64,000 bases of DNA from contig VFJZ01000009.1 of the NCBI GenBank assembly GCA_009885805.1, positions 1-64,000 on the forward strand, given 5' to 3'. Position 1 is the first letter of the stretch; each line of letters begins with the position of its first letter. Source of the stretch: Actinomycetota bacterium. Lineage in GTDB: Bacteria; Actinomycetota; Thermoleophilia; Gaiellales; F1-60-MAGs149. Shown here piece by piece: positions 31,739-39,168 of this stretch. The notes under the pieces were generated by a model, which worked only from the letters and a program-made list of their open reading frames with translations, was not told the DNA's origin and made no database searches. Position numbers and translations under genes: made by a program.

Positions 31739-33030
31739 CGCTCGTCGACGGCGAGCACTACCCGCCCGTCGTCGCTGCAGCGATCGAGGTGACCGGTGGC
31801 GTCGTCGCCGCGCTGCTCCTCGGCGGCTCCGAGAAGCTCCGTGGTGCGCCGGTGGCAGCCGATTACGGCGTTGCCCGGCTCGACGAGGCGCTCGGCGACG
31901 CGCCGGCGGCGCTCGCACGGCTGATCCGTGACACGCGAGCCGAGGTTGTCATCGATCTCAGCGACGAGCCGGTCGCCTCGCAGCGCGATCGCCTGCACCT
32001 CGCCGCCGTCGCCATGGCCGGTGGCGCCGCCTATCGCGCGGGCGGCCTGACGATCGAGCCCGAGGATCGGATCGCCTACGCCTATCCGGCGATCGCCGTC
32101 GCCGGTACCGGCAAGCGGGTGGGGAAGACCGCCGTCGCCGGGCACCTGGCACGGATCGCGCGTGGCGCACTGACGCCGGGTGCGGTCGTGATCGTCGCGA
32201 TGGGCCGTGGTGGACCGGCTGCGCCCGAGCTGATCGACCCGACCGCGACGCCGCTCGGCATCGCCGACCTGCTGGTGCGGTCGCGGGCCGGCGCCCACGC
32301 CGCCTCGGACTTCCTCGAGGACGCCGTCCTCGCCGGCGTTCCCGCGATCGGCTGCCGGCGCTGCGGCGCCGGCCTCGCCGGCGATGTCATCCATTCGAGC
32401 GTGGCCGAGGGCGCGGCGCTGGCGGCGAGCCGACGGCCCGCGCTGACCGTGTTCGAGGGCTCCGGCGCCGGCCTGCCGCCGGTGGACGTGGCGCGCACCG
32501 TCCTCGTCACCTCGTCGGCCGCGCCGCCCGAGGAGGTGCTCGGCTACCTGGGGCCGTACCGCCTCCTCCGGGCCGACGCCGTCATCGTCGTCGGCGAGCG
32601 CGGCTCGTCGACCCTGATCGACGGCATCAGGGCGCTGCGTCCGGGTGTGCCGGTCGTCGAGGCCACCCTGCGCCCGCGGCCGGCGGCCCCGATCGACGGC
32701 CGGCGGGTCGCCGTCTTCACGACCGCGCCGGCGGCACTGCACGACGCGCTCGCCCGCGAGCTGCGCGATCGCTACGGCGCGACCGTCGAGTCGGTGTCCG
32801 GAGCCCTCGCCGACCGGGTCGCCCTCCGCGCCGCGATCGACGCGTCGCGTGCCGAGGTCTTCCTGACGGAGCTGAAGGCGGCGGCCGTCGACGTCGTCGC
32901 GGAGGCCGCCGTCGTGCGCGGAGTCGAACTCGTCCTGGTCGCGAACGAACCGGTCGCGCTGGACGGCTCCGACGCCGTCGACCACCTGCTGCTGACCCTC
33001 GTCCGCGAGGCGACTGCAACCGGATCGTGA
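31714..33030 (+). CDS. cpgS: Cyclic 2,3-diphosphoglycerate synthetase
   Basis: This 438-residue enzyme closes 2,3-diphosphoglycerate into the cyclic anhydride with ATP. It opens AIALVDGEHYPPVVAAAIEV. The ATP-binding loop is AVAGTGKRVGKTAVAGHLAR near residue 131, and IVAMGRGGPAAPELIDP and VFEGSGAGLPPVDVARTV are further conserved blocks. The family was defined in Methanothermus and its homologues occur in some actinobacteria. GTG at 31714, inside the end of the phosphoesterase gene, gives the family-like start. The next gene encodes the 2-phosphoglycerate kinase that makes its substrate. Confidence 0.88.
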   Translation: MAARRRAIALVDGEHYPPVVAAAIEVTGGVVAALLLGGSEKLRGAPVAADYGVARLDEALGDAPAALARLIRDTRAEVVIDLSDEPVASQRDRLHLAAVAMAGGAAYRAGGLTIEPEDRIAYAYPAIAVAGTGKRVGKTAVAGHLARIARGALTPGAVVIVAMGRGGPAAPELIDPTATPLGIADLLVRSRAGAHAASDFLEDAVLAGVPAIGCRRCGAGLAGDVIHSSVAEGAALAASRRPALTVFEGSGAGLPPVDVARTVLVTSSAAPPEEVLGYLGPYRLLRADAVIVVGERGSSTLIDGIRALRPGVPVVEATLRPRPAAPIDGRRVAVFTTAPAALHDALARELRDRYGATVESVSGALADRVALRAAIDASRAEVFLTELKAAAVDVVAEAAVVRGVELVLVANEPVALDGSDAVDHLLLTLVREATATGS

Positions 33031-33067
33031 TCTGCGGCGCGGCGGCCGTGGCTACGCTTGTCACACC

Positions 33068-33952
33068 ATGCCCGGCCGGACCCGCCTGGTCGTCTCCGCG
33101 GAGCGCGAGTTCCCCTACTCGAAGGGGTTGATGGCGCAGTCGCTGATGGCGTGCGGCCTGGCGCCCGACCGCGCCTATCGGATCGCGCGCCTCGTCAACG
33201 CGGAGTTGCAGCGTGGCAGCGATACGCTGGTGACGACCGACGAGCTGAGGGCGGTCGCAACGGGAGTGCTGGAACGGGAGGAGGGTGGAGCTGCTGTCGC
33301 GCGCTACCGGCGCTGGCACGACCTCCGCCACACCACCGAGCCGCTGATCGTGCTGATCGGCGGTGCGCCCGGCACCGGCAAGTCGACGGTCGCGACCCAG
33401 GTCGCTCATCGCCTCGGGATCACGCGCATCGTCTCGACCGACGTCGTCCGTCAGGTGATGCGGGCGGTGATCGCGCCGGAGGTGCTGCCGCAGATCCACA
33501 CCTCGTCGTTCGACGCCGCGCGCCTGATCCCCGAGGGCGCCGGTGGCGATCGGACGATCGGTGGCTTCTGGCAACAGGCCGAGACCGTTCGCGCCGGCCT
33601 GCGCAACGTCGTCGCCCGCGCCGTCGAGGAGCGCTTCCCGCTGGTGCTGGAGGGCGTCCACCTCGTTCCCGGCGTGCCCCTCCTCGCAGGCGACGCGACG
33701 GCGCAGATCGTCGAGGTCGTCCTCGCCTCGGCGGACCCGGGCCAGCACCAGGCGAACTTCGTGCTGCGGGCCGAGAACACGAGCGACGCGCGGCCCGCCG
33801 AGCGCTACCTCGACGCCTTCCACGCGATCCGCCAGATCCACGACTTCCTCGTGCTCGAGGCGAAGCGCTGCGGCACGCCGATCGTGGAGGCGACGGACAT
33901 CGACGGCGCCGTGCGGGCGGTGATGGACCTGGTGCTCGTGCGCGTGGCGTAG
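33068..33952 (+). CDS. 2-phosphoglycerate kinase
   Basis: This 294-residue protein has an N-terminal ATP-cone-like region (FPYSKGLMAQSLMACGLAPD) and a P-loop kinase domain. IGGAPGTGKSTVATQVAHRL starts near residue 98, followed by STDVVRQVMR and LEGVHLVPGVPL. The arrangement is that of archaeal 2-phosphoglycerate kinase, which makes 2,3-diphosphoglycerate. It follows the cyclising synthetase by 37 bases, so the pair forms a two-step pathway from 2-phosphoglycerate. TACGCT lies 9 bases before the ATG. Its TAG stop overlaps the -10 box of the next gene. Confidence 0.87.
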   Translation: MPGRTRLVVSAEREFPYSKGLMAQSLMACGLAPDRAYRIARLVNAELQRGSDTLVTTDELRAVATGVLEREEGGAAVARYRRWHDLRHTTEPLIVLIGGAPGTGKSTVATQVAHRLGITRIVSTDVVRQVMRAVIAPEVLPQIHTSSFDAARLIPEGAGGDRTIGGFWQQAETVRAGLRNVVARAVEERFPLVLEGVHLVPGVPLLAGDATAQIVEVVLASADPGQHQANFVLRAENTSDARPAERYLDAFHAIRQIHDFLVLEAKRCGTPIVEATDIDGAVRAVMDLVLVRVA

Positions 33953-33962
33953 GCTTCGGCCG

Positions 33963-34778
33963 GTGCCGACACTCGCCGACCTGCACAGGGACGCCCGCGA
34001 ACGCGGCATCGAGCGCTACCGGACGCTGACGCGGGACGAGCTGTCCGCGCTCCTCGACGGGCCGCGCGTGGCCGTGCGAGTCGACCGTCACGGCCCGCTC
34101 GCCGTGATCGTCCTCGATGATCCGCCGACCAGGAACGCGCTGTCGAGCGCCGTGCTCGACGCGCTCGACACCGTGCTCGCCGACCTCGAGCGCGACACCG
34201 ACGTGCGGCTCGTGGCGTTGACGGGGGCCGGGCCGGTGTTCTGCGCCGGCGCGGACATCCGCGAGTACGACGCCCTGACCGATGGCGGCGCCCTCCTCAC
34301 CGACCGCGGCACCGCGGTGCTCGACCGTCTCGCCGGTCTCGCCGTTCCCACCGTCGCCCTCGTCAACGGGCACGCAGTCGGCGGGGGCATCGAGCTCGCG
34401 CTCGCCTGCGATTGGCGCCTGATCGCGCCCGCGGCCGAGCTCCGCTTCGTCCACGCGACGCTTGGCCTGACGCCCGGGTTCGGCGGGCTCGGCCGGCTCG
34501 CGCGGCTCGTCGGCGACGGCATGGCGTTGCGCCTCCTGGCGACCGCCGACGTGATCTCGGGCCGCCGCGCCGTCCAGATCGGCCTCGGCGACGGCGTCGT
34601 GACGGCGCCCGAGCAGCGGGCCGAAGCCCGACGACTGGCCGACCGTGTCGCCGTGACTGATCGCAGCGCCGTCGCGGCTGCGAAGGGGGCGCTCGCGACG
34701 GGCGGGCGGGCCGCCGAGCGAGCGGCGTTCATCGCCTCCTGGCCGAACCGGCTGCTGCCGGACGCTGCCCGGGCCTGA
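33963..34778 (+). CDS. Enoyl-CoA hydratase/isomerase with a Rho-N-like head
   Basis: Residues 45-270 form a crotonase fold: LIVLDDPPTRNALS-type opening (VIVLDDPPTRNALSSAVLDA), GAGPVFCAGADIREY for the first oxyanion hole, and VNGHAVGGGIELALACDWRL for the second. It should hydrate or isomerise an acyl-CoA. The first 38 residues (TLADLHRDARERGIERYRTL then TRDELSALL) match the Rho termination factor N-terminal helical motif, normally a nucleic-acid-binding module. TAGGCT ends 7 bases before the GTG and starts with the stop codon of the kinase gene. Confidence 0.85.
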   Translation: MPTLADLHRDARERGIERYRTLTRDELSALLDGPRVAVRVDRHGPLAVIVLDDPPTRNALSSAVLDALDTVLADLERDTDVRLVALTGAGPVFCAGADIREYDALTDGGALLTDRGTAVLDRLAGLAVPTVALVNGHAVGGGIELALACDWRLIAPAAELRFVHATLGLTPGFGGLGRLARLVGDGMALRLLATADVISGRRAVQIGLGDGVVTAPEQRAEARRLADRVAVTDRSAVAAAKGALATGGRAAERAAFIASWPNRLLPDAARA

Positions 34779-34801
34779 CCGCTGTCGGCTATCCTCCAGG
34801 G

Positions 34802-35098
34802 ATGGTCACCGAGGAGATCGTCCGCGACGCGCTCAACCTCGTCGAGGACCCCGAGCTGATGATGGGGATCGTCGACCTCGGTCTCGTCTACGAGGTGCAG
34901 ATCGAGGACAGCAAGGTCAAAGTGATCTTCACGCTGACCTCGATGGGCTGCCCGGTCGGGCCCTGGATCGCGGAGCAGGTCGACCTCGCCGCCCGCGGTG
35001 TCGACGGGGTGGAGGAGGTCGAGACCGACCTCGTCTTCTCGCCGCCCTGGAATCCCGAGATGATGTCCGACGACGCGAAGTTCGCGCTCGGCTTCTAG
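34802..35098 (+). CDS. MIP18/SufT-like Fe-S assembly protein
   Basis: The 98-residue protein is a MIP18 (DUF59) domain. [20 protein letters not shown] and [17 protein letters not shown] with the conserved cysteine are diagnostic, and [17 protein letters not shown] is the typical end. Related proteins (SufT, PaaD) help Fe-S cluster maturation. No suf genes lie nearby. TATCCT ends 6 bases before the ATG. The 3' end overlaps the convergent rnhA gene by 4 bases. Confidence 0.92.
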   Translation: MVTEEIVRDALNLVEDPELMMGIVDLGLVYEVQIEDSKVKVIFTLTSMGCPVGPWIAEQVDLAARGVDGVEEVETDLVFSPPWNPEMMSDDAKFALGF

Positions 35099-35556
35099 AA
35101 CGAGCCGTCACCCCGCGCCGCGTCGCGCGCGGCCACGGCGAGGCGGTCGGCGCGCTCGTTCATCTCGACACCGGCGTGGCCCGCGACCCGTTCGACGTGC
35201 ACCGTGTGCGCCGTCAGGGCCGCATCGAGCGCCTCCCAGAGATCCTGGTTTGCGACCGGCTTCTTCGCCGACGTCCGCCAGCCGTTGCGCTTCCAGCGTT
35301 CGAGCCACCCGTCGGTGAGGGCCTTCTGCAGGTAGGCCGAGTCGGTGAGCACGCGGACGACGGTCGGCCGGCGGAGCGCCCGCAGACCCTCGATGACCCC
35401 CATCAGCTCCATCCGGTTGTTCGTGGTCTCCGCCTCGCCTCCCGACAGCTCGCGCTCGTGACCGCGCCAGCAGAGGATCGCGCCCCAACCGCCGGGCCCG
35501 GGATTGCCGGAGCAGGCGCCGTCGGTCCAGATGTCAACCGTCTCGTCTGTCATCAC
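35095..35556 (-). CDS. rnhA: Ribonuclease HI
   Basis: This 153-residue enzyme cleaves RNA in RNA-DNA hybrids. [20 protein letters not shown] holds the first catalytic aspartate, [13 protein letters not shown] the glutamate, [12 protein letters not shown] the second aspartate, and [12 protein letters not shown] the last histidine and aspartate. The start is GTG followed by ATG; TAGCCT ends 6 bases before the GTG, which supports it. Length is typical of the E. coli type. Confidence 0.96.
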   Translation of the reverse strand: MMTDETVDIWTDGACSGNPGPGGWGAILCWRGHERELSGGEAETTNNRMELMGVIEGLRALRRPTVVRVLTDSAYLQKALTDGWLERWKRNGWRTSAKKPVANQDLWEALDAALTAHTVHVERVAGHAGVEMNERADRLAVAARDAARGDGSF

Positions 35557-35645
35557 CGCGGCAGGCTACCGGGCCGGCGTGCCCTTGACGACGGCCACGA
35601 CAGCGACTACGTATGAGAGAGGTATCCCCCCCGAAGGAGGCCCCT

Positions 35646-37016
35646 GTGGCCGCCATCTCCGCTCTCCCCCCGGCACCGGTCGCCGCCGGCAGCGCGCGCA
35701 GGATCGCCGCGCTCCGTGCCTGGCTCGGCACGTGCGGGTACGACGAGCCCGGCCTGAGGACACTGCTCGGGGCGAAGGAGGCGTCGCTCGTCGAGGCCGG
35801 TGCGCGGCCCGCAGCCCGGCGCCGCCTGCTGGAGGCAGACTCGCCCGCGGCGCTCGTCGCGATGCTGTTCCTCGTCGGGGAGTCCGTCGCGACCGGCTCG
35901 CTCGTGCGTCGGATCGGGCCGCTGGCGGACGAACTGCAGGCGCTCGGGCTGCTCCTGATCACCGGCGACCTGGCCGTGCCTGCGGTGCGACTCGTGCCGT
36001 ACGATCGGCTACTGATCGCGAGCGACCTCGGCGGCGCCGCCATGACGTCCATCCCGCCGGTCGACTGGTCGGCCTCGCGGCTCGCGTCCCTCACCGTCCG
36101 CCGGCACGTCCGGCGCGCCCTCGACATCGGCACCGGAAACGGCCTGCAGGCGCTGCTGATGAGCCGTCACGCCGACCGTGTCATCGCGACCGATGCGAAC
36201 GAACGGGCGCTGGCGTTCGCGGCGTTCAACTGCGCGCTCAACGACATCGACAACATCGAGTTCCGGCACGGTCACCTACCCGACCCCGGTGCCGGCGAGT
36301 GTTACAGCCTCGTGGTTGCGAACCGCGCCGGCCCGTTCCCTGACGGCGGCGCCGCATCCGAGGCGATCGTGAGGGCGCTGCCAACGCTGCTCGAGCCCGG
36401 CGGCTACGGGACGGCGCTGATCACGTGGGACGCGACGCACGGCGACATCGCCGACCTGCCCGCCGGCTGGTTGGACGGCGAGGATGTCGACGCCTGGGTA
36501 TTGCACACGGGCACGCAGGATCCGATCGAGGCCGCCACCGGCCTCGGCGGCGCGGAGCCGGACGCGGACGGAGCGATCGAGCACTGGCTGGCCGAGTACG
36601 GTCGCCTCGGGGTTCAGTTCATCGCGTCGGGCGCCGTCGTCGTGCGGCTGCGCCCTGGTGGCGGCACGGTCCGCGCGATCGGCCTGCCGAGCCACGTCCG
36701 GCCCGACGCCGGCGCGCATCTCGAGCGGATGTTCGACGCGCCGCATGCGCCGCTCCGGCCCGGCGCTCGCGTGGCACTCGTGCCCGGCGTCGAGCTCGTC
36801 GGCTGCGAGCGACCGGGGGCCGGGGGCTGGACCGTCTCCTCCTACGAACTGCGGCTCCGCGACGGACTGCGGTTCGCCGCGGAACTCGACGCCGAGGCGG
36901 CAGCGATCGTGCGTGAACTCGACGGCCGTTCGACGGTGGCGGACCTTGCGCTCGGCGTCGCCGAGCGACGGTTCGTCCAGCGGTTGGTCGAGCTCGGCTT
37001 CGCAGAAGCGGCGTAG
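35646..37016 (+). CDS. SAM-dependent methyltransferase (DUF7059-like)
   Basis: This 456-residue protein has an N-terminal helical region (about 1-130), a class I methyltransferase domain (DIGTGNGLQALLMSRHADRV is the SAM motif I; ATDANERALAFAAFN is motif II), and a C-terminal region of about 200 residues. This layout is common in actinobacterial homologues that usually carry an NPPF catalytic motif. Here that position reads VVANRAGPFPDGG, so the catalytic asparagine-proline-proline is not seen. GTG at 35646 has a perfect AAGGAGG site 5 bases away, which is better than ATG 35613. Confidence 0.75.
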   Translation: MAAISALPPAPVAAGSARRIAALRAWLGTCGYDEPGLRTLLGAKEASLVEAGARPAARRRLLEADSPAALVAMLFLVGESVATGSLVRRIGPLADELQALGLLLITGDLAVPAVRLVPYDRLLIASDLGGAAMTSIPPVDWSASRLASLTVRRHVRRALDIGTGNGLQALLMSRHADRVIATDANERALAFAAFNCALNDIDNIEFRHGHLPDPGAGECYSLVVANRAGPFPDGGAASEAIVRALPTLLEPGGYGTALITWDATHGDIADLPAGWLDGEDVDAWVLHTGTQDPIEAATGLGGAEPDADGAIEHWLAEYGRLGVQFIASGAVVVRLRPGGGTVRAIGLPSHVRPDAGAHLERMFDAPHAPLRPGARVALVPGVELVGCERPGAGGWTVSSYELRLRDGLRFAAELDAEAAAIVRELDGRSTVADLALGVAERRFVQRLVELGFAEAA

Positions 37017-37038
37017 GGGCTCGACGCCGCCGCCCTCT

Positions 37039-37081
37039 GGAGCGTGAAAGAGCGGGATCTGATCCCTTTCTTTCACGCTCC
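37039..37081. terminator. Large imperfect palindrome after the methyltransferase gene
   Basis: GGAGCGTGAAAGA (37039-37051) pairs with TCTTTCACGCTCC (37069-37081), and GGGATC pairs with GATCCC inside, with one two-base mismatch. The symmetry centre is at 37060. The RNA would form a long stem typical of a terminator without a U-tract. A protein-binding operator before queG is the alternative. The rest of the 142-base gap shows nothing. Confidence 0.5.
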
Positions 37082-37158
37082 GGAAGGCGAAGGACGATGC
37101 AGGTGCGCCAAGCGCCTCGCCATGTCGGTGTCGCACCACCAAGTACGGTTCCCGCCCG

Positions 37159-38145
37159 ATGGGCGGCCTCGACGATCTTGCAGCGCTCGTCCGCGAGGAG
37201 GGTGTGATCCTCGCCGCCGCGCCGGCGGCGCCGTATGCGGACACCGAGGCCGCAATCCGTGATCGCCGCGCGCGCGGGCTGTTCGCCGACATGCGCTTCA
37301 CGATGCACCAGCCGGAACGGTCGTGCCACCCCGAATTGGCCGTCCGCGACGCGCGCACTGTGATCTCCGCGCTGCTGCCGGTCGCCGCACCGGATCCGCC
37401 GCCGCCGGCCGGACCGGTCGGCCGGCTGCCGCGCTACGCCCGCGGCGATCCGTACTCCCGCCTGCGCCTCGCCCTCGACCGCGTTCGCGACGCGCTCCGT
37501 GCCGAGGGGGCACGGGCGGGGGTGTTCGTCGACCACAACATGCACGTCGACCGCGAGGGTGCTCGCCGCGCGGGCCAGACGTTCTACGGCCGCAACACGA
37601 TGGCGATCGCGCCCGGCCTCGGGTCGTTCGTCGCGATCGGGACGGTGATCACGGATGCGGCGCTGGTCGCCGTGGCACCGGCGCCGGTCCGGGACGGCTG
37701 CGGATCGTGCCGGCTGTGCGTCGAGGCCTGCCCGACCGGGGCGCTCGATGAGCCCGGCGTCCTCGACGCGCGTCGCTGCCTGTCGTACTGGACGCAGAGC
37801 GTCGACGATGCTCCGGTCGATTTCGCGGCGGCGCTCGGCGACCGTGTCTACGGCTGCGACATCTGCCAGGACGTGTGCCCGTGGAACAGCGGCCCGCAGC
37901 GGCGCTCGACGGCTGCGCCCGGCGAGGCGTTCGTCTCCCTCGCGGACTGGCTGCAAGCGCCCGACGCCGACCTTCGCGAGCGGTACGACCGCCTCTACGT
38001 GCCGGATCGCGATCCGCGTTACCTGCGCCGCAACGCCCTCGTCGCCCTGTCGAACGGCGACCCGGCGCACCATGCCCTCGCGGAGCCGTTCCATGGGTGC
38101 GGCGACCCGCTGCTCGAGCGCGCGGCACGGCGCTGCGGGTCTTGA
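37159..38145 (+). CDS. queG: Epoxyqueuosine reductase QueG
   Basis: This 328-residue cobalamin- and Fe-S-dependent enzyme reduces epoxyqueuosine to queuosine in tRNA, the last step of the pathway. ADMRFTMHQPERSCHPEL corresponds to the conserved start region. DGCGSCRLCVEACPTGAL (from cysteine 181) and YGCDICQDVCPWN (cysteine 233) bind two 4Fe-4S clusters. VDHNMHVDREGARRAG is the substrate and cobalamin side. No other queuosine genes are in the window. The C-terminal HEAT-like extension of some QueG proteins is short here (RYLRRNALVALSNGD). Confidence 0.93.
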   Translation: MGGLDDLAALVREEGVILAAAPAAPYADTEAAIRDRRARGLFADMRFTMHQPERSCHPELAVRDARTVISALLPVAAPDPPPPAGPVGRLPRYARGDPYSRLRLALDRVRDALRAEGARAGVFVDHNMHVDREGARRAGQTFYGRNTMAIAPGLGSFVAIGTVITDAALVAVAPAPVRDGCGSCRLCVEACPTGALDEPGVLDARRCLSYWTQSVDDAPVDFAAALGDRVYGCDICQDVCPWNSGPQRRSTAAPGEAFVSLADWLQAPDADLRERYDRLYVPDRDPRYLRRNALVALSNGDPAHHALAEPFHGCGDPLLERAARRCGS

Positions 38146-38217
38146 TCCGGCGTCGTTACCGGGCGTTCGCGGCGAACATCCGGACGCTGTCGTGGACTGC
38201 AGCCGTCGCGCCGTCGC

Positions 38218-39168
38218 TCACGGCTCGAGGAGCACGCCCGCTCCCGCACGTTCCGCACTGACCGCGACGGCGTTCGCGAACAGCAGGTCGGCCGCGCCCT
38301 GGCCGAGGTTCTGGCAGACGACACGGCCGGCCGGTCGCGGCGAGCGGATGGCATCGCCGTCGTAGCCGTCGGGTTCCCTGTAGCCGGGGAACGAGCCCTT
38401 CTCGACGAAGCGGAGGAACTGCGGCACGTCGTCGGCGTAGAGGTGCGCGTCGTTCGCGATCTCCGACCCGACCGACGAGCCCCAGTCGAGCGGCAGCAGC
38501 AGCGCGTCGTCGCGGACGGCGGCCGGATCGAGCAATCCGCCGGTCACCCCGATCGGGATCCCGGTGACGATGATGCCGGCACCGTCGGTGGCGGCTGCAG
38601 CGCCGGTCGTGATCGTGACCGCGAGCGATGGTGTGTGAGCGCGTGCCCAGTCGAGCAGGGCGGCGCCGGCTTCCGGGCGGCGGGCGAAGACGCGAACCGC
38701 CCGCTGGCCGAGCTGCTCGCAGACCTCGAGGTGCGAACGCGCCTGGACCCCGGCGCCGGTGATAGCGACGTGGCCGACCTCGGCGGGTGCCAGCGCCTCC
38801 ATGCACGCTCCGGAGACAGCCGCCGTGCGGATACCGGTCAGGAAGCCAGCGCCCATCAGGGCGCGGGGGAGTCCTGTGTCAGTGTCGCAGAGGAGGACGA
38901 CACCGTTGATGATCGGCAGTCCGCGGGCCGGGTTGGACGCGTAGACGGACACCCATTTGAAGCCGAGCTGATCCCCCCAGCCGACGTCGGAGATGTACGC
39001 GGGCATCGCGTTCGAGAACGATCCGGGCCGCGGGTGGACCGACGGCTTCGGTGGCAGTTGGGCCGAGCCCTCTGCCAACGCGACGAGCGCCGCCCGCGCC
39101 AGGTCGATGCCTTCGCCTACCGTCGGCCGGGCGCGTTCGACCTCCGCCTCGGACAGGTAGCGGATCAC
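38218..39168 (-). CDS. Ornithine cyclodeaminase / mu-crystallin family protein
   Basis: This 316-residue NAD(P)-dependent protein begins IRYLSEAEVERARPTVGEGI. MPAYISDVGWGDQLGFKWVS provides the substrate lysine region, and TGIRTAAVSG with AITGAGVQARSHLEVCEQL forms the Rossmann nucleotide site. Family members include ornithine cyclodeaminase, alanine dehydrogenase and ketimine reductase; the exact reaction is open. GTG at 39168 overlaps the stop of the WYL regulator gene (GTGA), so the two are translated together. Confidence 0.87.
   Translation of the reverse strand: MIRYLSEAEVERARPTVGEGIDLARAALVALAEGSAQLPPKPSVHPRPGSFSNAMPAYISDVGWGDQLGFKWVSVYASNPARGLPIINGVVLLCDTDTGLPRALMGAGFLTGIRTAAVSGACMEALAPAEVGHVAITGAGVQARSHLEVCEQLGQRAVRVFARRPEAGAALLDWARAHTPSLAVTITTGAAAATDGAGIIVTGIPIGVTGGLLDPAAVRDDALLLPLDWGSSVGSEIANDAHLYADDVPQFLRFVEKGSFPGYREPDGYDGDAIRSPRPAGRVVCQNLGQGAADLLFANAVAVSAERAGAGVLLEP

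Noticed and set aside
37044-37262. A 72-codon plus-strand frame starting in the palindrome
   Set aside because: Similar peptides appear on both strands only because the DNA is palindromic, and the frame runs into queG out of frame.
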